Under the pieces are notes generated by a model. That model searched no databases. It had not been told where the DNA came from and worked only from the letters and a program-made list of their open reading frames with translations. The translations under genes were made by a program, and so were the position numbers. Below are positions 28,065 through 36,777 of a stretch of 64,000 bases of DNA, in pieces (the stretch's first letter is position 1; each line of letters begins with the position of its first letter). This stretch comes from Paenibacillus arenosi (GTDB lineage: Bacteria; Bacillota; Bacilli; Paenibacillales; Paenibacillaceae): the NCBI RefSeq assembly GCF_014841135.1, contig NZ_JACYTN010000019.1:36488-100487 (forward strand), given 5' to 3'.

Positions 28065-29495
28065 ATGCGCAAAACTAAAATTGTATGTACGATTGGTCCT
28101 TCCAGCGAACCTTTGGACAAATTGAAACAACTTATTATGGCTGGTATGAATGTAGCACGATTGAACTTCTCTCATGGTGACTATGAGGAGCATGGCAATC
28201 GTATTATCAATATTCGTAAAGCAGCTCAAGAGTTGAACAAGACTGTTGCTATTTTGCTTGACACAAAAGGTCCTGAAATTCGTACTGGTAAATTGGCTGT
28301 AGAACCAATTGAGCTTGTAGAAGAACAGTACATTACGTTGACAACAGAAGAGATCGAAGGAGATGCGAACCGTCTATCGGTTACATACGCTGACCTTCCG
28401 CGTGATGTTGAAGTAGGTTCTACAATCTTGATCGACGACGGTTTGATCGGATTGACTGTTGTCGAAATTCAAGGTACAGAAATCAAATGTAAGATCGTTA
28501 ACGGTGGTCAAATTAAGAGCAAAAAAGGCGTTAACGTTCCAGGCGTAAGCATTTCTCTTCCAGGTATTACAGAGAAAGATGCTAACGATATCCGTTTCGG
28601 TATCGAGCAAAACGTTGACTTTATCGCTGCTTCTTTCGTGCGTAAAGCTAGCGATGTTATGGAAATTCGCAACTTGCTTAAAGAGCACAATGCGAACCAC
28701 ATCCAAATCATTTCCAAGATCGAGAACCAAGAAGGTGTCGACAACTTGGATGAAATTCTTGAATTGTCCGACGGTTTGATGGTTGCTCGTGGTGACCTCG
28801 GCGTTGAGATCCCTGCTGAAGAAGTTCCTCTTGTGCAAAAGCGCATGATCGAGAAATGTAACTTGGCAGGTAAACCAGTAATTACAGCAACACAAATGTT
28901 GGATTCCATGCAGCGCAACCCACGTCCTACACGTGCGGAAGCTTCTGACGTAGCTAACGCTATTTTCGATGGAACAGATGCAATCATGTTGTCTGGTGAA
29001 ACAGCTGCTGGTAAATACCCAGTAGAATCTGTTCTTACGATGTCTCGCATCGCTGAGAAAGCAGAATCTGCGCTTGAGTACCGTGAGATCTTCGTTCGTC
29101 AAAGTTCGAAGCAGCAATCTACAATTACAGATGCAATCGGTCAAGCAGTTGCTAACTCTGCTTTGGATCTTGATGCAAAAGCAATCATCACATCTACACA
29201 AACAGGTTACACAGCTCGTATGGTATCCAAGTACCGTCCGAAAGCTCCAATCGTTGCTGTAGCTGCTTCTGAGCAAGTAATGCGCGGCATGTCCTTAGTA
29301 TGGGGCGTTGTACCTGTTAAAGGTGAGCCAGCTAAAACGACAGACGAAATGTTCGATACAGCTGTTAAAGGCGGTCTTGAGACTGGTCTAGTAGCACACG
29401 GTGACCTTGTTGTAATTACAGCAGGTGTACCAGTTGGCTGCGCAGGTTCTACGAACTTGATGAAAGTTACGCAAATTGGTCAAGCTTGCAACTAA
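28065..29495 (+). CDS. pyk: Pyruvate kinase (short form)
   Basis: Converts phosphoenolpyruvate and ADP to pyruvate and ATP, the last step of glycolysis. The N-terminus [12 protein letters not shown] is the family start; [22 protein letters not shown], and [12 protein letters not shown] with the metal-binding acids and catalytic Lys (ISKIENQEG) are all present. At 476 residues it lacks the extra C-terminal PEP-utilising-enzyme-like domain of many Bacillus enzymes (about 585 residues). ATG 28065 follows GGAGGAAACTCATA. Codon use is strongly biased toward a few preferred codons, as in highly expressed genes. A good terminator follows. Confidence 0.96.
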   Translation: MRKTKIVCTIGPSSEPLDKLKQLIMAGMNVARLNFSHGDYEEHGNRIINIRKAAQELNKTVAILLDTKGPEIRTGKLAVEPIELVEEQYITLTTEEIEGDANRLSVTYADLPRDVEVGSTILIDDGLIGLTVVEIQGTEIKCKIVNGGQIKSKKGVNVPGVSISLPGITEKDANDIRFGIEQNVDFIAASFVRKASDVMEIRNLLKEHNANHIQIISKIENQEGVDNLDEILELSDGLMVARGDLGVEIPAEEVPLVQKRMIEKCNLAGKPVITATQMLDSMQRNPRPTRAEASDVANAIFDGTDAIMLSGETAAGKYPVESVLTMSRIAEKAESALEYREIFVRQSSKQQSTITDAIGQAVANSALDLDAKAIITSTQTGYTARMVSKYRPKAPIVAVAASEQVMRGMSLVWGVVPVKGEPAKTTDEMFDTAVKGGLETGLVAHGDLVVITAGVPVGCAGSTNLMKVTQIGQACN

Positions 29496-29518
29496 TTTAT
29501 AAATAGAAGTATCTACAG

Positions 29519-29546
29519 AAGCAATGGTGTCGCAGCCATTGCTTTT
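29519..29546 (+). terminator. Rho-independent terminator after pyk
   Basis: Arms AAGCAATGG and CCATTGCTT with an 8-base loop, followed by TTGTTG, 24 bases after the pyk stop. Confidence 0.8.
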
Positions 29547-29582
29547 GTTGTATCGTTAACTTTCCATTAGGGGGAGTAGTAA

Positions 29583-30116
29583 ATGAAGAACGAAGAACGG
29601 CAATTGCTGCATCTCGACATCGATCATCTCACTAAAAATCCTTGGTTTGGCGTGGCTATGCGGGTTCGCTATCAGGAGACGGACGCGATGGCAGTAGTTT
29701 TCCATGGAAATGTTGCAACTTGGTTTGAAGTTGGACGTACTGAATGGATAAGAGCACTTGGTGTTGACTACAAACAGCTCGAAGCAGAAGGGCTTTTGTT
29801 TCCTGTCACTGATCTTCGTATTAGCTATAAGCGTCCTGCTCATTATGATGATTGGGTAGCTGTGTTTACAAGACTTGATCAGTTGGGAACGATTCGTATG
29901 TCCTTCCAATCGGTTGTGTGTAGACTGAATGAGGAGCAAGTTGCTCAGGTACAAACAGCAGGATGGTTGCCAGAGCCGATTGGAGAGCTTCTTTACGAAG
30001 GCGGCACGGATCATGCTTGGATCGGACGTGATTGGCGTCCAAAGCGAGTGAGTCGTGAGCAGCCTGAACTGTGGTCTATGCTGCAGCAATTTGTGCAAAA
30101 GAAGATGCAAGCATGA
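29583..30116 (+). CDS. Acyl-CoA thioesterase, 4HBT/YbgC family
   Basis: A 177-residue HotDog-fold thioesterase. The 4-hydroxybenzoyl-CoA-type active-site segment is seen at residues 22-50: RVRYQETDAMAVVFHGNVATWFE, with the Asp of ETD as catalytic residue and the HGN-x-x-x-W pattern. Members hydrolyse acyl-CoA or acyl-ACP thioesters; the chain length is unknown. The C-terminal 40 residues go beyond the usual 130-residue core. GGGGGAG precedes ATG 29583. It may be co-transcribed with fxsA 25 bases downstream. Confidence 0.8.
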   Translation: MKNEERQLLHLDIDHLTKNPWFGVAMRVRYQETDAMAVVFHGNVATWFEVGRTEWIRALGVDYKQLEAEGLLFPVTDLRISYKRPAHYDDWVAVFTRLDQLGTIRMSFQSVVCRLNEEQVAQVQTAGWLPEPIGELLYEGGTDHAWIGRDWRPKRVSREQPELWSMLQQFVQKKMQA

Positions 30117-30141
30117 AATGGTAAATAGGGAGTGAATGCAT

Positions 30142-30525
30142 ATGTGGTTCTTGTTATTACTCGCTCTAATTCCAGCGATGGAAATATGGGGATTTATTTT
30201 TGTAAGCGGCCAAATAGGAGGATGGAATACGTTCCTGCTAGTCATTGTGACGGCGATTATAGGTGTCCTTATTACCCGTCATGAAGCGGCGCAAGTATGG
30301 GGGGATGTACAGCAGCAGATGCAGTCTGGACAAATTCCTGGCCGCAAGCTAGTCGAAGGACTTTGCGTCATGCTGGGTGGTATTTTACTGCTGACTCCTG
30401 GCTTTGTAACGGATTTGATTGGGTTTACAATGGTCTTTCCGTTAACTCGTCCAATTTATAGACACTACATGTTGAAATGGATTGAGAAAAAGATGCAGAA
30501 TGGAAATTTTCATATTTTGCGATAA
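30142..30525 (+). CDS. fxsA: FxsA family membrane protein
   Basis: A 127-residue inner membrane protein of the FxsA family; E. coli FxsA relieves exclusion of phage T7 by the F plasmid when overproduced, and the normal role is unknown. Hydrophobic helices lie near residues 2-18, 24-43 and 68-88. The motif IPAMEIWGFIFVSGQIGG is the conserved start, and LLTPGFVTDLIGFTMVFPLTR the family signature. ATG 30142 is preferred over the ATG at 30136 because AGGGAG is 9 bases from the former and only 3 from the latter. Confidence 0.85.
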   Translation: MWFLLLLALIPAMEIWGFIFVSGQIGGWNTFLLVIVTAIIGVLITRHEAAQVWGDVQQQMQSGQIPGRKLVEGLCVMLGGILLLTPGFVTDLIGFTMVFPLTRPIYRHYMLKWIEKKMQNGNFHILR

Positions 30526-30529
30526 CAAT

Positions 30530-30675
30530 TAGTGACTGGCGCTAGCGGTGAATCTAAAAATGAACTAGTGGCGACTTTAGTAACGACATCGACATAGTGA
30601 TGATTCTAGAGATGATACTAGTGATGACTACTCTAGTGATGTGATGAACTGGTTGTGACCCTAGTGTTGGCCTAC
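30530..30675. repeat. CTAGTG-iterated non-coding stretch
   Basis: The motif CTAGTG or a close variant (CTAGCG, CATAGTG, CTAGAG) recurs about eight times in roughly 140 bases, often followed by ATGA. There is no open frame with a credible start. It looks like a degenerate short tandem repeat tract downstream of fxsA. Confidence 0.5.
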
Positions 30676-30676
30676 A

Positions 30677-30811
30677 CTAACGGTTACCATTGAGGCTATT
30701 TGGTTCATAATTGCTCATTTTATAATCTAACGGTTGCTAATGAGCTTATTTAACCTGTTTTGCTCAAATGTAGGCTTTATTTGCTTAAATAAGCTACATG
30801 ACAACCGTTAG
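30677..30811. repeat. Two direct copies plus one inverted copy of a CTAACGGTT element
   Basis: CTAACGGTT begins copies at 30677 and 30727, which stay similar for about 45 bases (then ATTGAG or AATGAG, TATTT, GCTCA), a 50-base period. The inverse AACCGTTAG is at 30803-30811. Copy two pairs with it: CTAACGGTTG with CAACCGTTAG, and AGCTTATTT (30743-30751) with AAATAAGCT (30787-30795), giving an 85-base imperfect foldback. It resembles a dispersed intergenic palindromic repeat or MITE-like sequence. Confidence 0.55.
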
Positions 30812-30931
30812 ATTTCGGAGATGGATGATTTCAAGAAAATAACGTAGATAGCGTTCGTTAGAGCTTATTAGAGCAAACTCACGAGTGTGCTTAATCAGTA
30901 TCGAGCATTATTTTACCTAAAAAATAAGACG

Positions 30932-30988
30932 AAAAAGAGCAAGAGAACGACGAAGTGTTGGACGCTTCCATGTTCCTTGCTCTTTTTT
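30932..30988. terminator. Bidirectional hairpin terminator
   Basis: A-rich arm AAAAAGAGCAAGAGAAC (from 30932) pairs with GTTCCTTGCTCTTTTTT (30972-30988) with one bulge; flanked by A and T runs. It lies 90 bases before the 3' end of ytvI and can also stop readthrough from fxsA. The remaining part of the 554-base fxsA-ytvI gap (30812-30931 and 30989-31079) shows nothing I can support. Confidence 0.75.
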
Positions 30989-31079
30989 ATTAGGGTACAA
31001 TATGTGAATTTGATCAACGACCCGTGGCTAGTTATTTCTACTTGTTATGGGACGAGTGTTTGACCGCGATATAAGCGCT

Positions 31080-32195
31080 CTATTTTCTCCCTATCATTAT
31101 GTAATTGCGAACATCTCGGAATACATGCGCTCGATGCACGGCTGTTAGCAGGATAAGTGTGACAGGCCCAATAATAAGACCAAGCACCCCGAATAGATTT
31201 AGGCCGACAAACATGGCGACTAAGGTCATAAGCGGATCGAGTCCGATGCTGGAAGCAAGCACTTTCGGTTCTATAATTTGTCTAGCTACAAGCACGATTG
31301 CATATAGAACGGTTAAGCCAATAGCTAGAGAAGAAGGATCCGTTATAAAACTGTACATAATCCATGGCACCATGACTGCCCCGACTCCGAGATAGGGGAG
31401 TAGATCTACTAACCCAATTAATAGCCCGATTGTAACAGCATAGGGGACTCCTAAGAGCAGCAACCCAATTGTAATGACGACGGCTGTTATGGAGATGAGG
31501 ATGAATTGGGCACGTAAGTAGCCAAATAGTGCTTTCTTCAGATCAGTCCATATTGTGTAGGTGGGTTTGCGCAGTTGATCGGGAAACCAATCCGTTACGA
31601 TGTTAAGCCAGTGCCTCCAATCTTTGCTTATAAAAAAAGCAGCCAATAATACTACGACCGAAATCGTTGCAATGTTAGGTAGGCGTGATAATAGAGTAAC
31701 AATGCCATTTAATAAGTTCGTAACGAGATCAGTTACGGTAGTAGTGACAGTTTCGGCAGTGCGGGAGATGTTCGTATTGATCGTGTTCTGAATATTAGGG
31801 TTATCTTTATACAGCATGCTAAGTGTATCAATAATCGAAACGATATATTCATTATTCATAAGAGAGAGAAATAATTCACGCCATGCTTGTAAATACAATT
31901 GAATCGTCTCTGTAAGTGTCATAATTTCTTTGACGATGCGTGTGATAACGGCAGCAAGCACGGTGAACATTGAAGTTACAAAGACAGATAAAGAAAGTGT
32001 GACAGCCAACCACCTAGGAAAACGAAGACGAGTTTCCAATAGGTTTACGATCGGATTCATCAGTGCTGCAATGATCCATGCTAACAAAAATGGATAGAGC
32101 AAGGGCAGCAGCAGCGCACATAAAGCTACACTAGCTATGATCAAGATCATAACCATGACAGCTCGTACGACTCTTTTTGTTATGTTAATATCCAC
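31080..32195 (-). CDS. ytvI: AI-2E family transporter YtvI, sporulation-associated
   Basis: A 371-residue polytopic protein of the AI-2E family with two N-terminal helices, a long amphipathic middle and a C-terminal helix block including LVDLLPYLGVGAVMVPW and ARQIIEPKVLASSIGLDP. B. subtilis ytvI is a sporulation membrane gene located next to citZ, and the same neighbourhood is kept here. GTG 32195 is preferred over the TTG at 32213 because AGAGGGGG lies 6 bases before the GTG. It is divergent from citZ. Confidence 0.85.
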   Translation of the reverse strand: MDINITKRVVRAVMVMILIIASVALCALLLPLLYPFLLAWIIAALMNPIVNLLETRLRFPRWLAVTLSLSVFVTSMFTVLAAVITRIVKEIMTLTETIQLYLQAWRELFLSLMNNEYIVSIIDTLSMLYKDNPNIQNTINTNISRTAETVTTTVTDLVTNLLNGIVTLLSRLPNIATISVVVLLAAFFISKDWRHWLNIVTDWFPDQLRKPTYTIWTDLKKALFGYLRAQFILISITAVVITIGLLLLGVPYAVTIGLLIGLVDLLPYLGVGAVMVPWIMYSFITDPSSLAIGLTVLYAIVLVARQIIEPKVLASSIGLDPLMTLVAMFVGLNLFGVLGLIIGPVTLILLTAVHRAHVFRDVRNYIMIGRK

Positions 32196-32558
32196 GACAC
32201 GCCCCCTCTGCAAGGCTAGTTCAATTCATTCTGCTCTATAAAATGGCGACAGACGCTGTATTTCATTCATATGGTCGATATTCGTTGTTGAGCACGCTTA
32301 GAAAGAGATTATCTTATATATATGTTGGGTTTTTTAAACTATTTCTTCTGTTTTTAGATTCGTTCCTTAAAAATCCGTTTATGTAGGTGATAAAGCATTT
32401 CTATCCCTAAAATTGCCTTTTTGCGTTCACAGAACCGACAATATCCTATATCATTTAACTAGAAGTTTTAATTACTTCATAGAAATACTTATGCACAATC
32501 GAATATGCAGTCGAACGTTGTACACAAAAGAGAAGTATGATGCAAAGGAGAGAGGGCT
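32196..32558 (+). promoter_or_regulatory. citZ upstream region with promoter (32426-32454)
   Basis: This 363-base AT-rich gap between divergent ytvI and citZ holds TTCACA (32426-32431), a 17-base spacer and TATCAT (32449-32454), each one mismatch from the sigma-A consensus. An inverted repeat GAAGT-N7-ACTTC (32462-32478) sits over the expected transcription start, a possible operator. The leader would be about 97 bases. I see nothing definite in 32196-32420. Confidence 0.6.
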
Positions 32559-33671
32559 ATGACAGCAACCAAAGGGCTAGAAGGTATTGTTGCAGCAGCT
32601 TCGTCTATCAGCTCCATTATTGACGGGGTATTAACCTACCGTGGTTACAATATTGATGATTTGGCTGAACATGCTACGTTTGAAGAAGTTGCTTATCTGT
32701 TATGGTATGGAAAGCTTCCAAATGAGGCAGAGCTTCAAGATCTCCAAGCGAAGCTAAGTGATCATGCATCCGTTCCAGCAGGTGTTATCGAGCAATTGAA
32801 GTTGTTCCCATCTGAAGCGAATACAATGGCTGTCCTTCGTTCGGCTGTTTCGGCATTAGCGCTATATGATGACGGTGCTAATGACATGAGTGCAGAAGCG
32901 AACTTGAATAAAGCAATCAAGATTCAAGCTCAGCTACCTACCATCGTAGCTGCTTATGCTCGTATTCGTGAAGGTAAAGACCCAGTTGCGCCGTTAGCAG
33001 GCAAGTCTATTGCTTATAACTTCCTGTATACATTACTAGGCGAAGCGCCTGAGCCGCGTGCGGTTGAAGCAATGGATAAAGCGCTAGTACTGCATGCTGA
33101 TCACGAGTTGAACGCTTCTACTTTCGCAAGTCGTGTAACCGTTGCCACTTTGTCCGATATCTACTCTGGTATTACTTCGGCAATCGGTGCATTGAAGGGA
33201 CCGTTGCATGGTGGAGCGAACGAAGCAGTTATGGTTATGTTGGAAGAGATTGGCGAATCAAGAAATGTAGACGATTACATTCAAGACAAGTTAGACAACA
33301 AAGCTAAGATTATGGGCTTCGGACACCGTGTATACAAGAACGGAGACCCGCGTGCTAAGCATCTTCAGAAGATGTCTGAGGAACTTGGCAAAGAGAAAGG
33401 TAATCTTGATTTGTATGAGATGAGTGTACGTATTGAAGAACTGGTAACGGGTCAAAAGGGACTTAAACCAAATGTGGACTTCTACTCCGCTTCGGTTTAC
33501 ACGATGCTTGGTATCCCTCGTGATTTGTTTACACCAATTTTTGCAATCAGCCGCACATCTGGATGGACAGCGCACATTTTAGAACAATACGAGAACAATC
33601 GTATTATTCGTCCGCGCGCCGAGTATGTTGGCCCGTCAACACAAGCTTATATTCCTATTTCTGAACGTTAA
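32559..33671 (+). CDS. citZ: Citrate synthase
   Basis: Condenses acetyl-CoA and oxaloacetate to citrate at the entry to the TCA cycle. The 370-residue length is that of the short Gram-positive dimeric type. Diagnostic segments are GPLHGGANEAVMVMLEEIG, with an active-site His, and MGFGHRVYKNGDPRAKHL, with the second catalytic His and the following Asp/Arg contacts. ATG 32559 follows AAAGGAGAGAGG. It is the first of citZ-icd-mdh, although a separate promoter precedes icd. Confidence 0.96.
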   Translation: MTATKGLEGIVAAASSISSIIDGVLTYRGYNIDDLAEHATFEEVAYLLWYGKLPNEAELQDLQAKLSDHASVPAGVIEQLKLFPSEANTMAVLRSAVSALALYDDGANDMSAEANLNKAIKIQAQLPTIVAAYARIREGKDPVAPLAGKSIAYNFLYTLLGEAPEPRAVEAMDKALVLHADHELNASTFASRVTVATLSDIYSGITSAIGALKGPLHGGANEAVMVMLEEIGESRNVDDYIQDKLDNKAKIMGFGHRVYKNGDPRAKHLQKMSEELGKEKGNLDLYEMSVRIEELVTGQKGLKPNVDFYSASVYTMLGIPRDLFTPIFAISRTSGWTAHILEQYENNRIIRPRAEYVGPSTQAYIPISER

Positions 33672-33706
33672 TTTATCTAAAGTATCAAAAAAATTCATAA
33701 TTTAGC

Positions 33707-33736
33707 TTGTCATAGAAAATGGCGGGTTGCTACAAT
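33707..33736 (+). promoter_or_regulatory. Sigma-A type promoter for icd-mdh
   Basis: TTGTCA (33707-33712), an 18-base spacer and TACAAT (33731-33736), 83 bases before the icd start. Each hexamer has one mismatch to consensus. Confidence 0.6.
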
Positions 33737-33760
33737 AAGGATGTAGTGCCCGTCATCGCG

Positions 33761-33777
33761 GCGTATGTCATATACGC
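33761..33777. promoter_or_regulatory. Palindrome in the icd leader, possible operator
   Basis: GCGTAT-N5-ATACGC, centred about 25 bases downstream of the predicted icd transcription start, a position where a bound repressor could block transcription. The regulator is unknown. Confidence 0.4.
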
Positions 33778-33818
33778 GGATTCATACCATTCAGCATTAT
33801 TCTGAGGAGGAACTATAT

Positions 33819-35117
33819 ATGTTGCAATTGGAGAAGTTTGCTGCACCAACAGAGGGCGAGAAAATCACGATTAAAGACGGTAAGTTGCAAGTACCAACAC
33901 AACCGATCATTCCATTTATCGAGGGAGACGGTACAGGCCGTGACATTTGGCGCGCATCCAAGCGTGTATTGGACGCTGCAGTTGAGAAAGCTTACGGCGG
34001 CGAGCGCAAGCTTGCTTGGTACGAAGTATTTGCAGGTGAAAAGGCTTTCAATGAATATGGCGAGTGGTTGCCTAACGATACGTTAGAAGCAATTCGTGAA
34101 TATATTGTTGCGATTAAAGGACCTTTGACAACACCAATCGGCGGCGGTATTCGTTCTTTGAACGTTGCGCTTCGTCAAGAGTTGGATTTGTACACTTGCT
34201 TGCGTCCTGTACGTTATTTCGATGGTGTACCTTCTCCAGTTAAGCGTCCTGAACTGGTTGATATGGTTATTTTCCGTGAGAACACAGAAGATATCTATGC
34301 TGGTATCGAGTACGCTTCTGGTTCCGAAGATGTGAACAAATTGATCAAGTTCTTGCAAGACGAGCTTGGCGTGAACAAGATTCGTTTCCCTGAAACATCT
34401 GGTATCGGCGTGAAGCCAGTATCTTCCGAAGGTTCCAAGCGTCTTGCTCGCGCTGCGATTGAGTTTGCAATCAAGCACGGTCGTAAGAGCGTTACATTCG
34501 TTCACAAAGGCAACATTATGAAGTTCACAGAGGGTGCTTTCAAGAACTGGGGCTATGAAGTGGCAGAGGAAGAGTTTGCTGACAAGACGTTCACTTGGGG
34601 TCAATATGACCGCATTAAGGACGAGCATGGCACAGAAGCTGCGAACAAAGCTCAAGAAGAAGCGCTTGCTGCAGGCAAGATCTTGGTTAAAGATGCAATT
34701 GCTGATATCGCGCTTCAACAAGTGTTGACTCGCCCGAAAGACTTTGATGTTATCGCAACATTGAACTTGAATGGTGACTATTTGTCCGATGCTTTGGCTG
34801 CACAAGTTGGTGGTATTGGTATTGCACCAGGTGCAAATATCAACTACTTAACAGGCCATGCGATCTTCGAAGCTACTCATGGTACTGCTCCAAAGTATGC
34901 GGATCTTGATGTAGTTAACCCTGGTTCCGTTATCTTGTCTGGTGTTATGCTCTTGGAGCACTTGGGCTGGCAAGAAGCTGCTGACCTTATCTATGGTGGT
35001 ATGGCTACAGCAATTAACAACAAAACGGTTACCTATGACTTCGCTCGCTTGATGGAAGGCGCTACAGAAATCAAATGCTCAGAATTCGCTGACCAAATCA
35101 TCAGCAACTTGAAGTAA
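33819..35117 (+). CDS. icd: NADP-dependent isocitrate dehydrogenase
   Basis: Oxidises isocitrate to 2-oxoglutarate with NADP+ in the TCA cycle. The 432-residue protein aligns by eye with B. subtilis Icd over its full length: [12 protein letters not shown], the substrate segment [34 protein letters not shown], and the metal-binding [17 protein letters not shown]. The C-terminal GTAPKYA belongs to the NADP-binding part. ATG 33819 follows GAGGAGGAACTATAT; the frame is open further upstream, but that stretch is leader. It ends 13 bases before mdh. Confidence 0.96.
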   Translation: MLQLEKFAAPTEGEKITIKDGKLQVPTQPIIPFIEGDGTGRDIWRASKRVLDAAVEKAYGGERKLAWYEVFAGEKAFNEYGEWLPNDTLEAIREYIVAIKGPLTTPIGGGIRSLNVALRQELDLYTCLRPVRYFDGVPSPVKRPELVDMVIFRENTEDIYAGIEYASGSEDVNKLIKFLQDELGVNKIRFPETSGIGVKPVSSEGSKRLARAAIEFAIKHGRKSVTFVHKGNIMKFTEGAFKNWGYEVAEEEFADKTFTWGQYDRIKDEHGTEAANKAQEEALAAGKILVKDAIADIALQQVLTRPKDFDVIATLNLNGDYLSDALAAQVGGIGIAPGANINYLTGHAIFEATHGTAPKYADLDVVNPGSVILSGVMLLEHLGWQEAADLIYGGMATAINNKTVTYDFARLMEGATEIKCSEFADQIISNLK

Positions 35118-35130
35118 AGGGGATAATTAA

Positions 35131-36072
35131 ATGGCAATTCGTCGCGCGAAAATTACAGTAGTAGGTGCAGGATTCACAGGAGCAACTACAGCATTGATGC
35201 TTGCACAGAAGGAACTTGGAGATGTTGTGCTAGTAGATATTCCTCAGTTGGAGAACCCAACAAAAGGAAAAGCATTGGATATGCTTGAAACAGGCCCAGT
35301 GCAAGGATTCGACAGCAACATTATCGGTACTTCTAACTATGAAGATACGAGAGATTCTGATGTAGTTATTATTACAGCAGGTATCGCTCGTAAACCAGGT
35401 ATGAGTCGCGATGACTTGGTTAACACCAATGCTGGAATTGTCCGCTCCGTTTGTGAGAACGTAAAGAAATACAGCCCTAACTCTTATGTTATTCTTTTGA
35501 GTAACCCGGTAGATGCAATGACATATGCAGCGAACGAAACGCTTGGTTTCCCTAAAAACCGTGTCATTGGTCAATCCGGTGTATTGGATACAGCTCGCTA
35601 TTGTACGTTTATCGCACAAGAGCTTAATGTATCTGTAGAAGATGTGCGTGGTGTTGTTCTTGGAGGTCACGGTGACGATATGGTTCCACTCGTTCGTTAT
35701 ACGAGCGTTGGTGGAGTACCAATCGAGAAGCTTCTTCCGAAAGAACGCATTGATGCAATCGTAGCACGTACACGTGTTGGCGGCGGTGAGATCGTAAACT
35801 TGCTCGGTAACGGCAGTGCTTACTACGCTCCTGCAGCATCTATTGTACAAATGACTGAAGCTATCCTTAAAGATAAGAAGCGCGTTCTTCCTGTCATCGC
35901 ATTGCTTGAAGGTGAATACGGCTATGACAACTTGTTCATGGGCGTTATGGCAGTGCTAGGCGGAGACGGAATCGAGAAAATTATTGAGATTGAGCTGACT
36001 CCTGAAGAGAAGGCTGCTCTTGATAAATCCGCGGAATCCGTTCGTAACGTCATTAAAGTTGTGAATGGATAG
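35131..36072 (+). CDS. mdh: Malate dehydrogenase
   Basis: NAD-dependent enzyme (313 residues) of the lactate dehydrogenase-like class that interconverts malate and oxaloacetate. The Rossmann start is [17 protein letters not shown] with the acidic VDI after strand two; [10 protein letters not shown] is the mobile substrate loop with the Arg residues; [12 protein letters not shown] carries the catalytic His. RBS AAAGGGGATAATTAA precedes ATG 35131. Co-transcribed with icd and followed by a terminator. Confidence 0.96.
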   Translation: MAIRRAKITVVGAGFTGATTALMLAQKELGDVVLVDIPQLENPTKGKALDMLETGPVQGFDSNIIGTSNYEDTRDSDVVIITAGIARKPGMSRDDLVNTNAGIVRSVCENVKKYSPNSYVILLSNPVDAMTYAANETLGFPKNRVIGQSGVLDTARYCTFIAQELNVSVEDVRGVVLGGHGDDMVPLVRYTSVGGVPIEKLLPKERIDAIVARTRVGGGEIVNLLGNGSAYYAPAASIVQMTEAILKDKKRVLPVIALLEGEYGYDNLFMGVMAVLGGDGIEKIIEIELTPEEKAALDKSAESVRNVIKVVNG

Positions 36073-36094
36073 TGAATTTTTGGGATAACCTATT

Positions 36095-36124
36095 AGAGTT
36101 GCTCGCGTGCGGGCAACTCTTTTC
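36095..36124 (+). terminator. Rho-independent terminator after mdh
   Basis: Arms AGAGTTGC (36095-36102) and GCAACTCT (36113-36120), then TTTC, 22 bases after the mdh stop. Confidence 0.75.
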
Positions 36125-36168
36125 TATGTTTTTGATATCCAATGTATAGTATAATAAGTCATAGACAA

Positions 36169-36217
36169 AGGATGATTTTTTACTCCAGCGCCTGTCGTTG
36201 CGGGCAGAATCATTCCT
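36169..36217 (+). other. Structured 5' leader of the following membrane gene
   Basis: Nested inverted repeats: AGGATGATT (36169-36177) with AATCATTCCT (36208-36217, one bulge) enclosing GCCTG (36190-36194) with CGGGC (36201-36205). A TATAAT box lies at 36150-36155 just upstream, so this stem would sit at the very 5' end of the transcript. It is not a riboswitch class that I recognise. Confidence 0.4.
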
Positions 36218-36256
36218 AGAGATACATAATATAGAGGTAATGGAGGATTTGGAACA

Positions 36257-36682
36257 ATGGCTTCAGTATTTTGGACGATTCACTTTATGGCAGTAGCTTT
36301 GATCGGTTTCTACGGGCTAGCTCCATTTTTTGCAAACAAGCTTAAGAAGGCTGCTCCTGGCGCTCAAGAGGGCGTACTGTCCACGATGATCGTGGGTAAC
36401 CGCATCGCACAGTATATTCTCGTCGTACAGTTTATTACGGGTGGCTACATGATGACTAAAGCAGGCGTTACTCATGTGTGGATGGCTGTAGTTACGGTTC
36501 TATTGCTTGCAATGTTCGCATTCAGCGGCATTATGGGCAAGAAGATGAAGGTTGCCTTGCAGGCAGCTAAAAACAATCAGACAGATACAGCATCTATTTC
36601 GAAGATCGTAACATTTAGCTCCATCGTGTTCGTTCTTTTCATTGGTATGCTCGTTCTGATGCAAAATTCATCCATTATTTAA
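36257..36682 (+). CDS. Four-helix membrane protein of unknown function
   Basis: A 141-residue protein with four predicted transmembrane helices (about residues 5-25, 50-68, 72-92 and 115-136) and short basic loops (KKMKVALQAAK). I do not recognise a family; the pattern is like small predicted integral membrane proteins next to respiratory genes. GGAGG lies about 10 bases before ATG 36257. It is monocistronic, with a terminator on either side and a possibly structured leader. Confidence 0.7.
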   Translation: MASVFWTIHFMAVALIGFYGLAPFFANKLKKAAPGAQEGVLSTMIVGNRIAQYILVVQFITGGYMMTKAGVTHVWMAVVTVLLLAMFAFSGIMGKKMKVALQAAKNNQTDTASISKIVTFSSIVFVLFIGMLVLMQNSSII

Positions 36683-36708
36683 TAGTTAATAACTAACCAT
36701 TATGAATG

Positions 36709-36764
36709 AAGGCTATCTCGCTGGCAGGTTGTATAACCGAGCCGAGTCGAAGATAGCCTTTTTG
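36709..36764. terminator. Hairpin terminator between convergent genes
   Basis: Arms AAGGCTATCT (36709-36718) and AGATAGCCTT (36751-36760), perfectly complementary, followed by TTTG; an A-rich flank is lacking on the left, so it mainly serves the plus-strand gene. Confidence 0.8.
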
Positions 36765-36777
36765 TTTTGTTTATATG

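Noticed and set aside
28374..29276. A 300-codon open frame antisense to pyk
   Set aside because: It is a mirror of the biased codon use of pyk; Cys-, Phe- and Arg-rich without motifs, and has no ribosome binding site.
34083..34805. A 240-codon open frame antisense to icd
   Set aside because: The same effect of strong codon bias on the opposite strand; composition is not protein-like.
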